Assembly (NCBI GenBank): GCA_022791945.1 | Contig: JAAVZY010000056.1 | Coordinates: forward strand, 1-34,562 | Length of the DNA: 34,562 nt | Source: Oscillospiraceae bacterium | GTDB taxonomy: Bacteria; Bacillota; Clostridia; Oscillospirales; Ruminococcaceae | Direction: 5' to 3' | Part shown: positions 25,599 to 32,842 of the stretch, piece by piece | Numbering within the stretch: position 1 is the stretch's first letter | Layout of the letters: each line of letters starts with the position of its first letter | Notes under the pieces: model-generated | Told to the model about the DNA's origin: nothing | Databases searched by the model: none | The model's input: the letters and a program-made list of their open reading frames with translations, nothing else | Program-made: the position numbers and the translations under genes

Positions 25599-26585
25599 AT
25601 GTTGAAAAATCGGATTCTGCCCCTGCTGGCTGCGGGCGTGCTGGCGTTCCTGGCCGGATGCGCCGACAATTCCAGCGAAGCTCTGTCCTCCGCCGAGGCC
25701 GTGGGCTCCTCGCCGGTTTCCTTCGCCCCCGCTGAGAGCCAGCCCGCCGCTCTGCCGGTCCAGGATCGGGAGGGCAATCCCATCTCTGTCCCGGACAAGC
25801 TGGAGCGGATCATCTCTACCGCGCCCTCCAACACGGAAATCCTTCTGGCCCTGGGGCTGGGGGACAAGCTGATCGCTATGGATATTTACTCCGCCGACGT
25901 GGAAGGGGCGGATACCGCTCTGCCCCAGATGGACTTTTACAATCCGGACGGAGAAGCGATCCTGGAACTGGAGCCCGACCTGATTCTTGCCTCCGGGCAC
26001 AATAAGATCGGGGCGGACGATCCCCTCGCCCTGCTGAAGGAGGCGGGCATCTGCATTGCCTATATTCCCTCCAGCAGCAGCACCCAGAGCATCTGCGACG
26101 ATATCCTCTTTGTAGGACAGCTCACCGGCACAGAGCCCGCCGCTCAGGCCCTGGTGGAGGACTATCAGAAGCAGCTTGAACAGATCCGCGCCATCGCCCA
26201 GACCATCCCGGAGGAGGAGCGGAAAACCGTCTACTTTGAGCTGGACATCTCCCCCAACCTGTACAGCTTCGGAAGCGGAACCTTTCTGAATGAGTTCATT
26301 GAGCTGATCGGAGCCGAAAATATATTTGCGGAGCAGGAGGGCTGGCTGTCCTGCGGCTCGGAAGCCGTGCTGGAGGCAAACCCGGACGTGATTCTCACCA
26401 ATGTCAGCTATATTGACGCGCCGATTGAGGAAATCAAGAGCCGCGAAGGCTGGAACGCTCTGGACGCAGTGAAGAACAATCAGATTTACTCCATTGACAC
26501 CAACGCCTCCTCCCGTCCCACCCATAAGAGCATTGACGCCCTGTGGCAGATGGCGAAGGCGGTCTATCCGGACTATTATGCGTAA
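25599..26585 (+). CDS. Cobalamin/iron-siderophore-type ABC transporter substrate-binding lipoprotein (BtuF-like)
   Basis: 328 residues. The signal peptide ends in lipobox LAGC with the lipidated Cys at 21, followed by a Ser/Ala-rich linker. The periplasmic-binding (PF01497) domain starts at VQDREGNPISVPDKLERIIS and includes APSNTEILLALGLGDKLIAM, YNPDGEAILELEPDLIL and the C-terminal GWNALDAVKNNQIYSIDTNA. It would sit on the outer face of the membrane and deliver ligand to the permease encoded next. The cob cluster before it makes a corrinoid the likely ligand, though a siderophore is possible. ATG 25599 with AAAAGGAAG about 12 nt upstream. Confidence 0.9.
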   Translation: MLKNRILPLLAAGVLAFLAGCADNSSEALSSAEAVGSSPVSFAPAESQPAALPVQDREGNPISVPDKLERIISTAPSNTEILLALGLGDKLIAMDIYSADVEGADTALPQMDFYNPDGEAILELEPDLILASGHNKIGADDPLALLKEAGICIAYIPSSSSTQSICDDILFVGQLTGTEPAAQALVEDYQKQLEQIRAIAQTIPEEERKTVYFELDISPNLYSFGSGTFLNEFIELIGAENIFAEQEGWLSCGSEAVLEANPDVILTNVSYIDAPIEEIKSREGWNALDAVKNNQIYSIDTNASSRPTHKSIDALWQMAKAVYPDYYA

Positions 26586-27624
26586 CCGGCCCGGCCTGGG
26601 CGCCGCCAGGGGCATCCTGCTGGCCATTGGGGCCGTGGGAACGGTGTTGGCTGTTATTGTGGGGGCGGTGCTGGTGGGCAGCAGCAGCATCGGCCCTCTG
26701 GATGTTTTCTCCATTGTGCTCCACAAGACCCTGGGGACTCCTCTGCGGGAGGGCCTGCCGGAAACCAGTGTGGCCATTGTCTGGACCCTGCGGCTTCCCA
26801 GGGTGCTGGTGGCCTTTGCCGCGGGAGCGGCCCTGTCCGTGGGCGGATGCGTGGTGCAGTCCGTGCTGAAAAACCCCCTGGCCACCCCCTATACCCTGGG
26901 GGTATCCTCGGGCGCGTCCCTGGGGGCGGGTCTGGTGATTATCTTTGAGCTGAGCCTGCCCTTTGCGGGCGGGTTCACCCTGCCGCTGATGGGATTTCTC
27001 TGCGCGCTGGGAACCGTGCTCCTGGTGCTGGTGTTTTCCTCCAGGGTGGATCGGGGCATGTCCAACCTGACGGTAATCCTGGCGGGCATGGTATTTTCCC
27101 TGTTTTTCAGCGCGGTTCTGACTGTGATCACGGCTCTGGCCCGGGATGACAAGCTCAAGCAGGTAACCCTCTGGCAGATGGGTTCCTTTTCTATGCGGAG
27201 CTGGAGCCATCTGGGAGTGCTTCTTCCCTTTCTGGCGGCTGGCCTGCTGATGTCCCTGTGGATGAACAAGGAGCTGGACATCCTCACCTTCGGGGAGGAA
27301 TCCGCAGCCTCCATGGGCGTGAACACCGTCCGGGCAAAGCAGCTGCTGTTCCTCTGCGCGGCGCTTCTGACCGGTGCAGCCGTGTCCGTCTGCGGTTCCA
27401 TCGGCTTTGTGGATCTGGTTGCCCCTCATGTGATGCGCCGGTGGTTCGGCTCCCGGCATCGGGTATTGATTCCCATGTGCGCTGCCGGGGGCGGCTGCCT
27501 GATGGTGGCCGCAGACCTGGCCGCCCGCACCCTCCTTGCGCCGGTAGAACTCCCCGTAGGCGCAGTGACCGCAATCATAGGCGCCCCCTTCTTCGCCTAC
27601 GTCTACTTCCGCCGCCGTCCCTGA
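26578..27624 (+). CDS. FecCD/BtuC-family ABC transporter permease
   Basis: 348-residue permease with about ten hydrophobic segments. Family signatures include LRLPRVLVAFAAGAALSVGG, NPLATPYTLGVSSGASLGAG, WQMGSFSMRSWSHLG and the coupling region GFVDLVAPHVMRRWFGSRHR, which contacts the ATPase. The ATG at 26578 overlaps the end of the lipoprotein gene by 8 nt, so the two are translationally coupled. The usual next gene, the ATP-binding subunit, is absent: repeat copy 12 begins 18 nt after the stop. The ATPase must be supplied from elsewhere or has been lost. Confidence 0.93.
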   Translation: MRNRPGLGAARGILLAIGAVGTVLAVIVGAVLVGSSSIGPLDVFSIVLHKTLGTPLREGLPETSVAIVWTLRLPRVLVAFAAGAALSVGGCVVQSVLKNPLATPYTLGVSSGASLGAGLVIIFELSLPFAGGFTLPLMGFLCALGTVLLVLVFSSRVDRGMSNLTVILAGMVFSLFFSAVLTVITALARDDKLKQVTLWQMGSFSMRSWSHLGVLLPFLAAGLLMSLWMNKELDILTFGEESAASMGVNTVRAKQLLFLCAALLTGAAVSVCGSIGFVDLVAPHVMRRWFGSRHRVLIPMCAAGGGCLMVAADLAARTLLAPVELPVGAVTAIIGAPFFAYVYFRRRP

Positions 27625-27642
27625 GGCGCTGCGTGGTGGTCG

Positions 27643-28034
27643 GGCAAGGCCGCGAGAGCTCGGCTCAAGGGGAAGGGATTCCCATTATTTGAAGGGCTTT
27701 TTAAGGGCGGGAAAAGGGGTGGGTCAGGTCTGTACAGACTTCCGGCTCTCTGCCACGCAGAGAGTATGAGCGTAATACTGCCACGCTCAGAATCCTTCCA
27801 CCGCCGCCGCTCCTTCGGAGCAGCGGCGGTTCCCTCTCCCATACGTTCCTTCGGAACGTCCGGGGCATGGCAGGGCTGCCGCCGACAGGCGGTAGCCCTG
27901 ATTGAGGGATTCCGCGCGTAGCACAGCACGCCCGAACCTCCCTGCATCGCAGCCCCTCCCCCAAAAAAGACGGGAATCCAAGGGGACGCGTCCCCTTGGC
28001 GAGTGCTCGAGAGCAGAGCTCTCGAGGTCTTCGC
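27643..28034 (-). repeat. Composite intergenic repeat, copy 12 (inverted, left end damaged)
   Basis: Inner order is reversed relative to copies 2 and 3. The left end is shortened (CGCGAGAGCTCGGCTCAAGG, then GGGAAGGGATTCCC). It keeps GTCTGTACAGACTT (about 27730-27743), an inverted CGTTCC/GGAACG stem, and a complete right end with CCAAGGGGACGCGTCCCCTTGG (arms 27977-27998) and GCTCGAGAGC/GCTCTCGAG. The A/T block is missing. Confidence 0.82.
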
Positions 28035-28074
28035 CCCTTGAGGCCATCTTCCCTGAATCAAAGCAGAAATGGTG

Positions 28075-28103
28075 TTGCAATAGAGGATGAGGCAGGGTAT
28101 AAT
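28075..28103 (+). promoter_or_regulatory. Promoter of the DivIVA-like gene
   Basis: TTGCAA (28075-28080) and a consensus TATAAT (28098-28103) are separated by exactly 17 nt. Transcription would start about 28110. Confidence 0.8.
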
Positions 28104-28120
28104 AGAGGTATGATTGTGCG

Positions 28121-28152
28121 CCGCGGGCCTTGGACGTCCGCGGGGATTTTTT
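28121..28152 (+). terminator. Possible attenuator in the DivIVA-like leader
   Basis: CCGCGG (28121-28126) pairs with CCGCGG (28138-28143) around an 11-nt loop and is followed by ATTTTTTC. It lies between the promoter and the ATG at 28203 in a leader of about 93 nt. Confidence 0.45.
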
Positions 28153-28202
28153 CGGAAAGGGGCGGTCCCAGGCTGAAGCCGCCGGGACGCACGTTTTTTG
28201 CC

Positions 28203-29303
28203 ATGGAATTTCAAAAGGAATTTACCCACACCGCCTTCGGCGGCTTCAAGCGGGAGGAAGTTACCTCGTACCTTCGTCAGCTGGAGCAGGACTGCACCAA
28301 CGAAATCGACGAACTGAATAATCAGCTTTCCCAATCCAATACGCAGATCGCCGAGCTGAAATCCATCATTGAAACCCAGTATCAGAAAATTGTCAGCGGC
28401 GCCAAGGACGGGGAAGAGCTGCGGGCAACCCTGAAAAAGCTGCGGGACACCTGCTCTGAACGGGACAAGGAAAACCGCCTTCTCAAGGAGCGGCTGACCC
28501 CTTTTGAGGAAGCGGCTCAGTCCGCGGATGAAATCCTCTCCAACGCAGTACGCAAGGCGGAGGAGGTCACCGCCCAGGCCGAGGCCAAAAGCCGCCGCTC
28601 CATGGAGCAGGGGGATCGGTATCTGGAGGAGCTCCGCCGGCAGGCGGACGCGCTGCTCTCTCAGGCCTCCGAGCAGGCCAAGGCCCTGATGTCCAGGGCG
28701 CAGGATTCTGCCGAAGCCCTCACTGCGGAAACCGAGCGCAAAACCCGGGAGGCCGCGTCCAGAACTGAGGAGCGCTCCCGGCAGATCCTGGAGCAGGCCA
28801 CGCTGGAGGCGGATTCCATCATCAAGCCCGCCGAAGGGGAGGCCCGGCGGATCACCGCCCAGGCGGAACAGATTTTCAACGCCGCCAAGGAGCAGGCCCA
28901 GACCATTTTGGAAAACACCCGCCAGAAGGAGCGGGAGATGACCGCAAAGGCGCAGCAGCAGATTGAGGAAAACGCCGCTCTCAGCGAGGAAAACCGCCGC
29001 CGGAGCGAAAAAGCCCTGGAAGCCGCCCGACGGGAAGCGGAGGTCATCACCCGCAGCGCCAAAGCCGCCGCCCAGGAGGAACGGGAGCAGTACAACGGCG
29101 TCCGGGAGCAGCTGGACGGCCAGCGGGCCGCCATGGTGGAGGCGCTGGAGGCGCTGAAGGAGCAGCTTCTGGCCATAGAGCTGACGCCCCTGCCCAAGGA
29201 CGGGGAAGAAACCGCCCAGGAGAAGCGCCAGTCCACCACGGAGGCGCTCCGCCGGAAATTTACCCTGCTGAATAACCGGGAGCTGAACAGCACGCAGCCC
29301 TGA
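28203..29303 (+). CDS. DivIVA-domain-like coiled-coil protein
   Basis: 366 residues. The N-terminus, FQKEFTHTAFGGFKREEVTSYL, matches the DivIVA/GpsB membrane-targeting motif (FxxxxFGGYdxxeVdxfL). The remaining 330 residues are almost uninterrupted Glu/Ala/Lys/Arg/Gln coiled coil with many QA(E/K) repeats. DivIVA proteins bind curved membrane at poles and septa and recruit partners. A cell-division or polar role is likely but not demonstrated. The ATG at 28203 has no clear ribosome site; an in-frame ATG at 28110 would place the attenuator-like hairpin in the coding region and is less likely. Confidence 0.75.
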   Translation: MEFQKEFTHTAFGGFKREEVTSYLRQLEQDCTNEIDELNNQLSQSNTQIAELKSIIETQYQKIVSGAKDGEELRATLKKLRDTCSERDKENRLLKERLTPFEEAAQSADEILSNAVRKAEEVTAQAEAKSRRSMEQGDRYLEELRRQADALLSQASEQAKALMSRAQDSAEALTAETERKTREAASRTEERSRQILEQATLEADSIIKPAEGEARRITAQAEQIFNAAKEQAQTILENTRQKEREMTAKAQQQIEENAALSEENRRRSEKALEAARREAEVITRSAKAAAQEEREQYNGVREQLDGQRAAMVEALEALKEQLLAIELTPLPKDGEETAQEKRQSTTEALRRKFTLLNNRELNSTQP

Positions 29304-29326
29304 ACAGAATGGAAGGAGACAGCCCA

Positions 29327-29848
29327 GTGGCCGAGGTGATCGCAGATGTACGGGAGCTCCGGGAGCTGCCCATTGCCGCAGGGGATCGGGTGATTCTCTC
29401 GGGAACCGTCTATACCGCCAGGGACGCGGCCCATAAGCGGATCTGCGCCCTGCTGGATCAGGGCGAGCCGCCTCCCTTTCCCCTGGAGGGAGCGGCGGTC
29501 TATTACGCGGGGCCGACCCAGGCGCCTCCAGGACTGCCCATCGGCTCCTGCGGCCCCACGACCTCTTCCAGAATGGATCCCTATGCGCCCCGGCTGCTGG
29601 ATCTGGGGCTGGCCTGCATGATCGGGAAGGGGAACCGTTCCCGGGAGGTGGTGGACGCAATGGTCCGGAATGGGGCGCTGTACCTCTGTGCCATCGGAGG
29701 CGCGGGAGCCCTTGCCTGCCGGTGCATCAAGGAGTGTGAGGTGGTAGCCTTTCCGGAGCTGGGCTGTGAATCGATAAAGCGGCTCCGTTTCGAGCGCTTC
29801 CCCCTGATCTGCGCCATCGACCGCTCCGCACGCAGTCTTTTTATTTAA
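29327..29848 (+). CDS. Fe-S-type fumarate hydratase/tartrate dehydratase beta subunit
   Basis: 173 residues of the PF05683 family, the beta (C-terminal) part of class I fumarases and related hydro-lyases, which adds or removes water at fumarate/malate or tartrate. Conserved features: GDRVILSGTVYTARDAAHKR near the N-terminus, YYAGPTQAPPGLPIGSCGPT, RMDPYAPRLLDLGLACMIGK with the family Lys, and AGALACRCIKECEVVAFPEL. The alpha subunit that binds the [4Fe-4S] cluster is not in this window, although it usually lies next door. GTG at 29327 with GAAGGAG upstream is preferred over an ATG at 29309 that overlaps that site. Confidence 0.88.
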   Translation: MAEVIADVRELRELPIAAGDRVILSGTVYTARDAAHKRICALLDQGEPPPFPLEGAAVYYAGPTQAPPGLPIGSCGPTTSSRMDPYAPRLLDLGLACMIGKGNRSREVVDAMVRNGALYLCAIGGAGALACRCIKECEVVAFPELGCESIKRLRFERFPLICAIDRSARSLFI

Positions 29849-29981
29849 GAGCCTGTTCAAAATCTCCTGGCACAAGGTCCTGAAAGGGGCTTGTGCCACA
29901 CAAGGGTCCTGAAAGGGGCTTGTGCCGCACAAGGGTCCTGAAAGGGGCTTTTCCCCACCCGGAGATCTTGAACAGACGCTC
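29849..29981. mobile_element. 133-bp inverted-repeat element with three 29-bp tandem units
   Basis: It begins directly after the TAA stop of the preceding gene with GAGCCTGTTCAAAATCTCC and ends GGAGATCTTGAACAGACGCTC, an inverted repeat with a 2-nt bulge and one mismatch. Between them GGTCCTGAAAGGGGCTTGTG occurs three times with a period of 29 bp (first copy from 29876; third copy truncated). Each unit is itself a hairpin (GGCACAAG/CTTGTGCC). No clear target duplication and no protein. It may be a second MITE type and could also terminate transcription. Confidence 0.65.
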
Positions 29982-29996
29982 AGAGCCAATCTCAGA

Positions 29997-30027
29997 AAGA
30001 CCTTGGAGGCAGAGCCTCCAAGGTCTT
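29997..30027 (+). repeat. Composite intergenic repeat, copy 13 (outer-end hairpin only)
   Basis: A perfect 14-bp stem AAGACCTTGGAGGC/GCCTCCAAGGTCTT with loop AGA, followed by GCCCCTG. The layout matches the outer hairpin of the full copies (AAGACCTCGAG...). It lies 20 nt before the MATE gene, in its leader. Confidence 0.6.
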
Positions 30028-30048
30028 GCCCCTGAAAGGTAGGAATTT

Positions 30049-31455
30049 ATGCAGAACACGCTGGGAAGACCCCGGCTGGTACAGGACAAGTCCTTTTACA
30101 GGCTCTTATTCACTCTGGCAGTCCCTGTGACCCTCCAGAACATCGTGGTGTTCCTGACCCAGATGCTGGACACCGTCATGCTCGGGGAACTGGGAGACGT
30201 GGCCGTCTCCGCCTCCTCCCTGGCGAATCAGCCCTTCTTCATTTTCAATATGCTCACCTTCGGCCTGGGCAGCGGCGCTGCCGTGCTGGCTGCCCAATAC
30301 TGGGGAATGCGCCGGATCGGCCCCATCAAAGTCATCCTCACCCTGATCATCCGCTTCTCCGTAGCGGCCGGGGTGCTGCTGACGGTGATTGCTTTTCTGT
30401 TCCCAGAGCAGATTATGTCCATCTTTATCAGTGATCCCGAGGTTATCGAAGCGGGAAGCAGCTATCTGCGGATCATCTGCTGGGCGTATACCTTCTTCGG
30501 CTTCGCAAACGTGGTGTATGTCTGCATCCGGAGCGTGGAGGCTGTGAAGGTGGCGACCGTCTCCAATCTGGCCGCGCTGGTGGTCAACGCAAGCCTGAAC
30601 TACATTCTGATTTTCGGCAAGCTGGGGCTCCCCGCCATGGGAATCCGGGGCGCCGCCCTGGCCACCCTCATTGCCCGGCTGGTGGAGTTTTCCATTGCAT
30701 TTGTCTACATGGCCTTTGTAGACAAGCGCCTGCGGATCCGCTTCCGGGATTTCCTTTCCTTTGATCGGAGGCTGCTGCGGGATTTGATGACGGTCAGCAC
30801 GCCGGTGATGCTCAACGAGGTGATGTGGGCGCTGGGAACCTCCATGCAGGCGCGTCTCCTGGGCCAGATGGGGAAGAATGTAGTCGCCGCCAACTCCATC
30901 GTTTCCGTGGTGCAGCAGCTCTCCACCGTTGCGGTGTTTGGCGTGGCGAGCGCCTCCGCCGTGATTATCGGCAAATCCATTGGCGAGGGGGACATGCAGA
31001 AGGCCCGGGATCGGGGCTACACCTTCAAATGGATTTCGCTGGTATTCGGCGTGTGCGTCTTTGGGCTGATCGCCCTGCTGCGGAATGTGGCGGTAGACTT
31101 CTACAATGTGTCCGCGGAGACAAAGGCGCTTGCCTACCAGATGATCTACGTGGCTGCTGTCGTCGGCTTTTTTGTATCCATTTCCGGCATCAGCATTGTA
31201 GGGATTCTGCGGGGCGGCGGAGACACCAAGTTCTCCCTGATGGCCGAGATGTGCACCCTTTGGTTTCTGGCAGTGCCGCTGGCGTATTTTGCCGCCTTTG
31301 TCCTCCACTGGCCTCCGGTGGCAGTGTTTGCGGTTATGAAGATCGACGAGCCTGCCAAGGCGATCGTCTGCGCCATCCGCCTCCACGGCACCCGCTGGAT
31401 CCGAAACGTAACCCGCTCCGATCTCAAACTGGACGCAGACGCGCCGGCGGAATGA
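30049..31455 (+). CDS. MATE-family multidrug efflux transporter
   Basis: 468 residues and twelve predicted membrane helices in two related halves. N-terminal signature: FTLAVPVTLQNIVVFLTQML with DTVMLGELGDVAVSASSLAN; second half: STPVMLNEVMWALGTSMQAR. MATE proteins export cationic drugs or metabolites using Na+ or H+ gradients. The C-terminal tail (KIDEPAKAIVCAIRLHGTRW) is as commonly seen in clostridial members. ATG 30049 with AAAGGTAGGA upstream. It has no neighbouring regulator; its leader carries the hairpin at 29997-30027. Confidence 0.93.
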   Translation: MQNTLGRPRLVQDKSFYRLLFTLAVPVTLQNIVVFLTQMLDTVMLGELGDVAVSASSLANQPFFIFNMLTFGLGSGAAVLAAQYWGMRRIGPIKVILTLIIRFSVAAGVLLTVIAFLFPEQIMSIFISDPEVIEAGSSYLRIICWAYTFFGFANVVYVCIRSVEAVKVATVSNLAALVVNASLNYILIFGKLGLPAMGIRGAALATLIARLVEFSIAFVYMAFVDKRLRIRFRDFLSFDRRLLRDLMTVSTPVMLNEVMWALGTSMQARLLGQMGKNVVAANSIVSVVQQLSTVAVFGVASASAVIIGKSIGEGDMQKARDRGYTFKWISLVFGVCVFGLIALLRNVAVDFYNVSAETKALAYQMIYVAAVVGFFVSISGISIVGILRGGGDTKFSLMAEMCTLWFLAVPLAYFAAFVLHWPPVAVFAVMKIDEPAKAIVCAIRLHGTRWIRNVTRSDLKLDADAPAE

Positions 31456-31475
31456 CTCTCTGCGTGCGTGGGAAG

Positions 31476-31840
31476 GGCAAGGCCGCGAGACGCTGTCTCG
31501 CGCTCTGCCAAGGGGGCCAGCCCCCCCTTGGATTCCCATCTTTTTTAAGGTCTTTTTAAAGGGGGGGTAAGTCTGTACAGACTTCCTTCCTCCTGCCACG
31601 CAGAGAGTCTGATTCCCGCAGGACGCTTTTTTCGTAAAGAAAAAAGCTCCCTCCTACATGCGGGATACTTCCTGCGCCGCCTGTGGGAATGAATTTTGAA
31701 TGGGTAGCCGGGCGATCGGCCACGCAGGAAGTACCAGCGAGGCAGGAACTAAATTTCTACTCCCCCACACCCCCAAAAAGACGGGAATCCAAGGGGACGC
31801 GTCCCCTTGGCAGAGCGCGAGACGGCGTCTCGCGGCCTTT
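31476..31840 (-). repeat. Composite intergenic repeat, copy 14 (inverted)
   Basis: Both ends are present: GGCAAGGCCGCGAGACGCTG at the left and CGAGACGGCGTCTCGCGGCC at the right. The interior runs in the opposite direction to copies 2 and 3: AAGTCTGTACAGACTT (31569-31584) comes first, then GCTTTTTTCGTAAAG (about 31625), and near 31720 a stretch complementary to the GATCGCCCGCCTACCCATT region of the left half of other copies. The second A/T block is deleted. Confidence 0.87.
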
Positions 31841-31882
31841 CCGGGGACGCACGACTGATTACACAAAGAGGGAATGGTCAAA

Positions 31883-32752
31883 ATGCAGTACAACCTGTTG
31901 GCGGAGATGGAGCGCCGGGCCCCTGCCTTTTCCAAGGGGCAGCGGAGCATAGCCGCCTATATCCGGGAGCACTACGACAAGGCCGCCTACATGACAGCCT
32001 CCCGGCTGGGGGCCGCCGCCCACGTAAGCGAATCCACAGTTGTCCGCTTTGCCTTTGAGCTGGGATTCGAGGGCTACCCGGAGATGCAGCAGGCCCTTCA
32101 GGAAATGATCAAAAGCAAGCTCACCGCCCTCCAGCGGATCGACGTCGCCACCGAACAGATCGGCGGCGGCAGCGTCCTGGACAAGGTGATGAACATGGAC
32201 ATTGACAAGATCCGCAAAACCATGGAGGAAACCTCCCGGGAAGCCTTTGACGGCGCAGTGGACGCCATCCTGGCCGCCCGGAACATCTACATCCTCGGCG
32301 CCAGGAGCGCCCTGGTGCTGGCACGCTTCCTGGCCCTCTACTTCAACCTGATCTTTCCCAGCGTCCGGCTGGTGGACACCACCAGCTCCGCGGAGATGTT
32401 CGAGCAGATCATGCGGATCGGCGAGAGGGATGTGATCATCGGCCTCTCCTTCCCCCGATACTCCAAGCGGAGCGCCAAGGCCCTGGAGTACGCCGCCCGG
32501 AGCGGCGCCCGGATCGTAGCCATTACCGACAGCCCTGCCTCCCCTATTGCGGAGCACGCGGATTTCTTCCTCCAGGCCCAGAGCGACATGGCCTCCTTTG
32601 TGGATTCCCTGGTTGCGCCCCTCTCCCTGCTCAACGCCCTGGTGGTGGCTCTGGGACTGAAAAAGCGGGAGGAGCTTCAGAAGGTGTTCAGCAACCTGGA
32701 GGAAATCTGGGACGAATACGACGTTTACCAAAAGCCCGGGGATGAGGAATAG
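31883..32752 (+). CDS. MurR/RpiR-family transcriptional regulator
   Basis: 289 residues. The N-terminal HTH_6 domain reads FSKGQRSIAAYIREHYDKAA then MTASRLGAAAHVSESTVVRF. A C-terminal SIS sugar-phosphate-binding domain includes IYILGARSALVLARFLALYF and GERDVIIGLSFPRYSKRSAK. Such proteins sense phosphosugars and control nearby catabolic genes. The ATG at 31883 is preferred over 31874 because AGAGGGA is about 10 nt upstream of it but directly abuts the earlier ATG. It lies 90 nt before the sulfatase gene and may control it, by context only. Confidence 0.92.
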   Translation: MQYNLLAEMERRAPAFSKGQRSIAAYIREHYDKAAYMTASRLGAAAHVSESTVVRFAFELGFEGYPEMQQALQEMIKSKLTALQRIDVATEQIGGGSVLDKVMNMDIDKIRKTMEETSREAFDGAVDAILAARNIYILGARSALVLARFLALYFNLIFPSVRLVDTTSSAEMFEQIMRIGERDVIIGLSFPRYSKRSAKALEYAARSGARIVAITDSPASPIAEHADFFLQAQSDMASFVDSLVAPLSLLNALVVALGLKKREELQKVFSNLEEIWDEYDVYQKPGDEE

Positions 32753-32769
32753 CCTCTTGCCCCCATGGA

Positions 32770-32798
32770 TTGGATCGGACTGGATTTTTTTATATAAT
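32770..32798 (+). promoter_or_regulatory. Promoter of the sulfatase gene
   Basis: TTGGAT (32770-32775) and TATAAT (32793-32798) with 17-nt spacing, starting 18 nt after the regulator's stop. The sulfatase can therefore be transcribed separately from the regulator. Confidence 0.75.
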
Positions 32799-32842
32799 CA
32801 TACGCTGTTATGCTGTACACACTCAGAAAGGATGGGACATTC

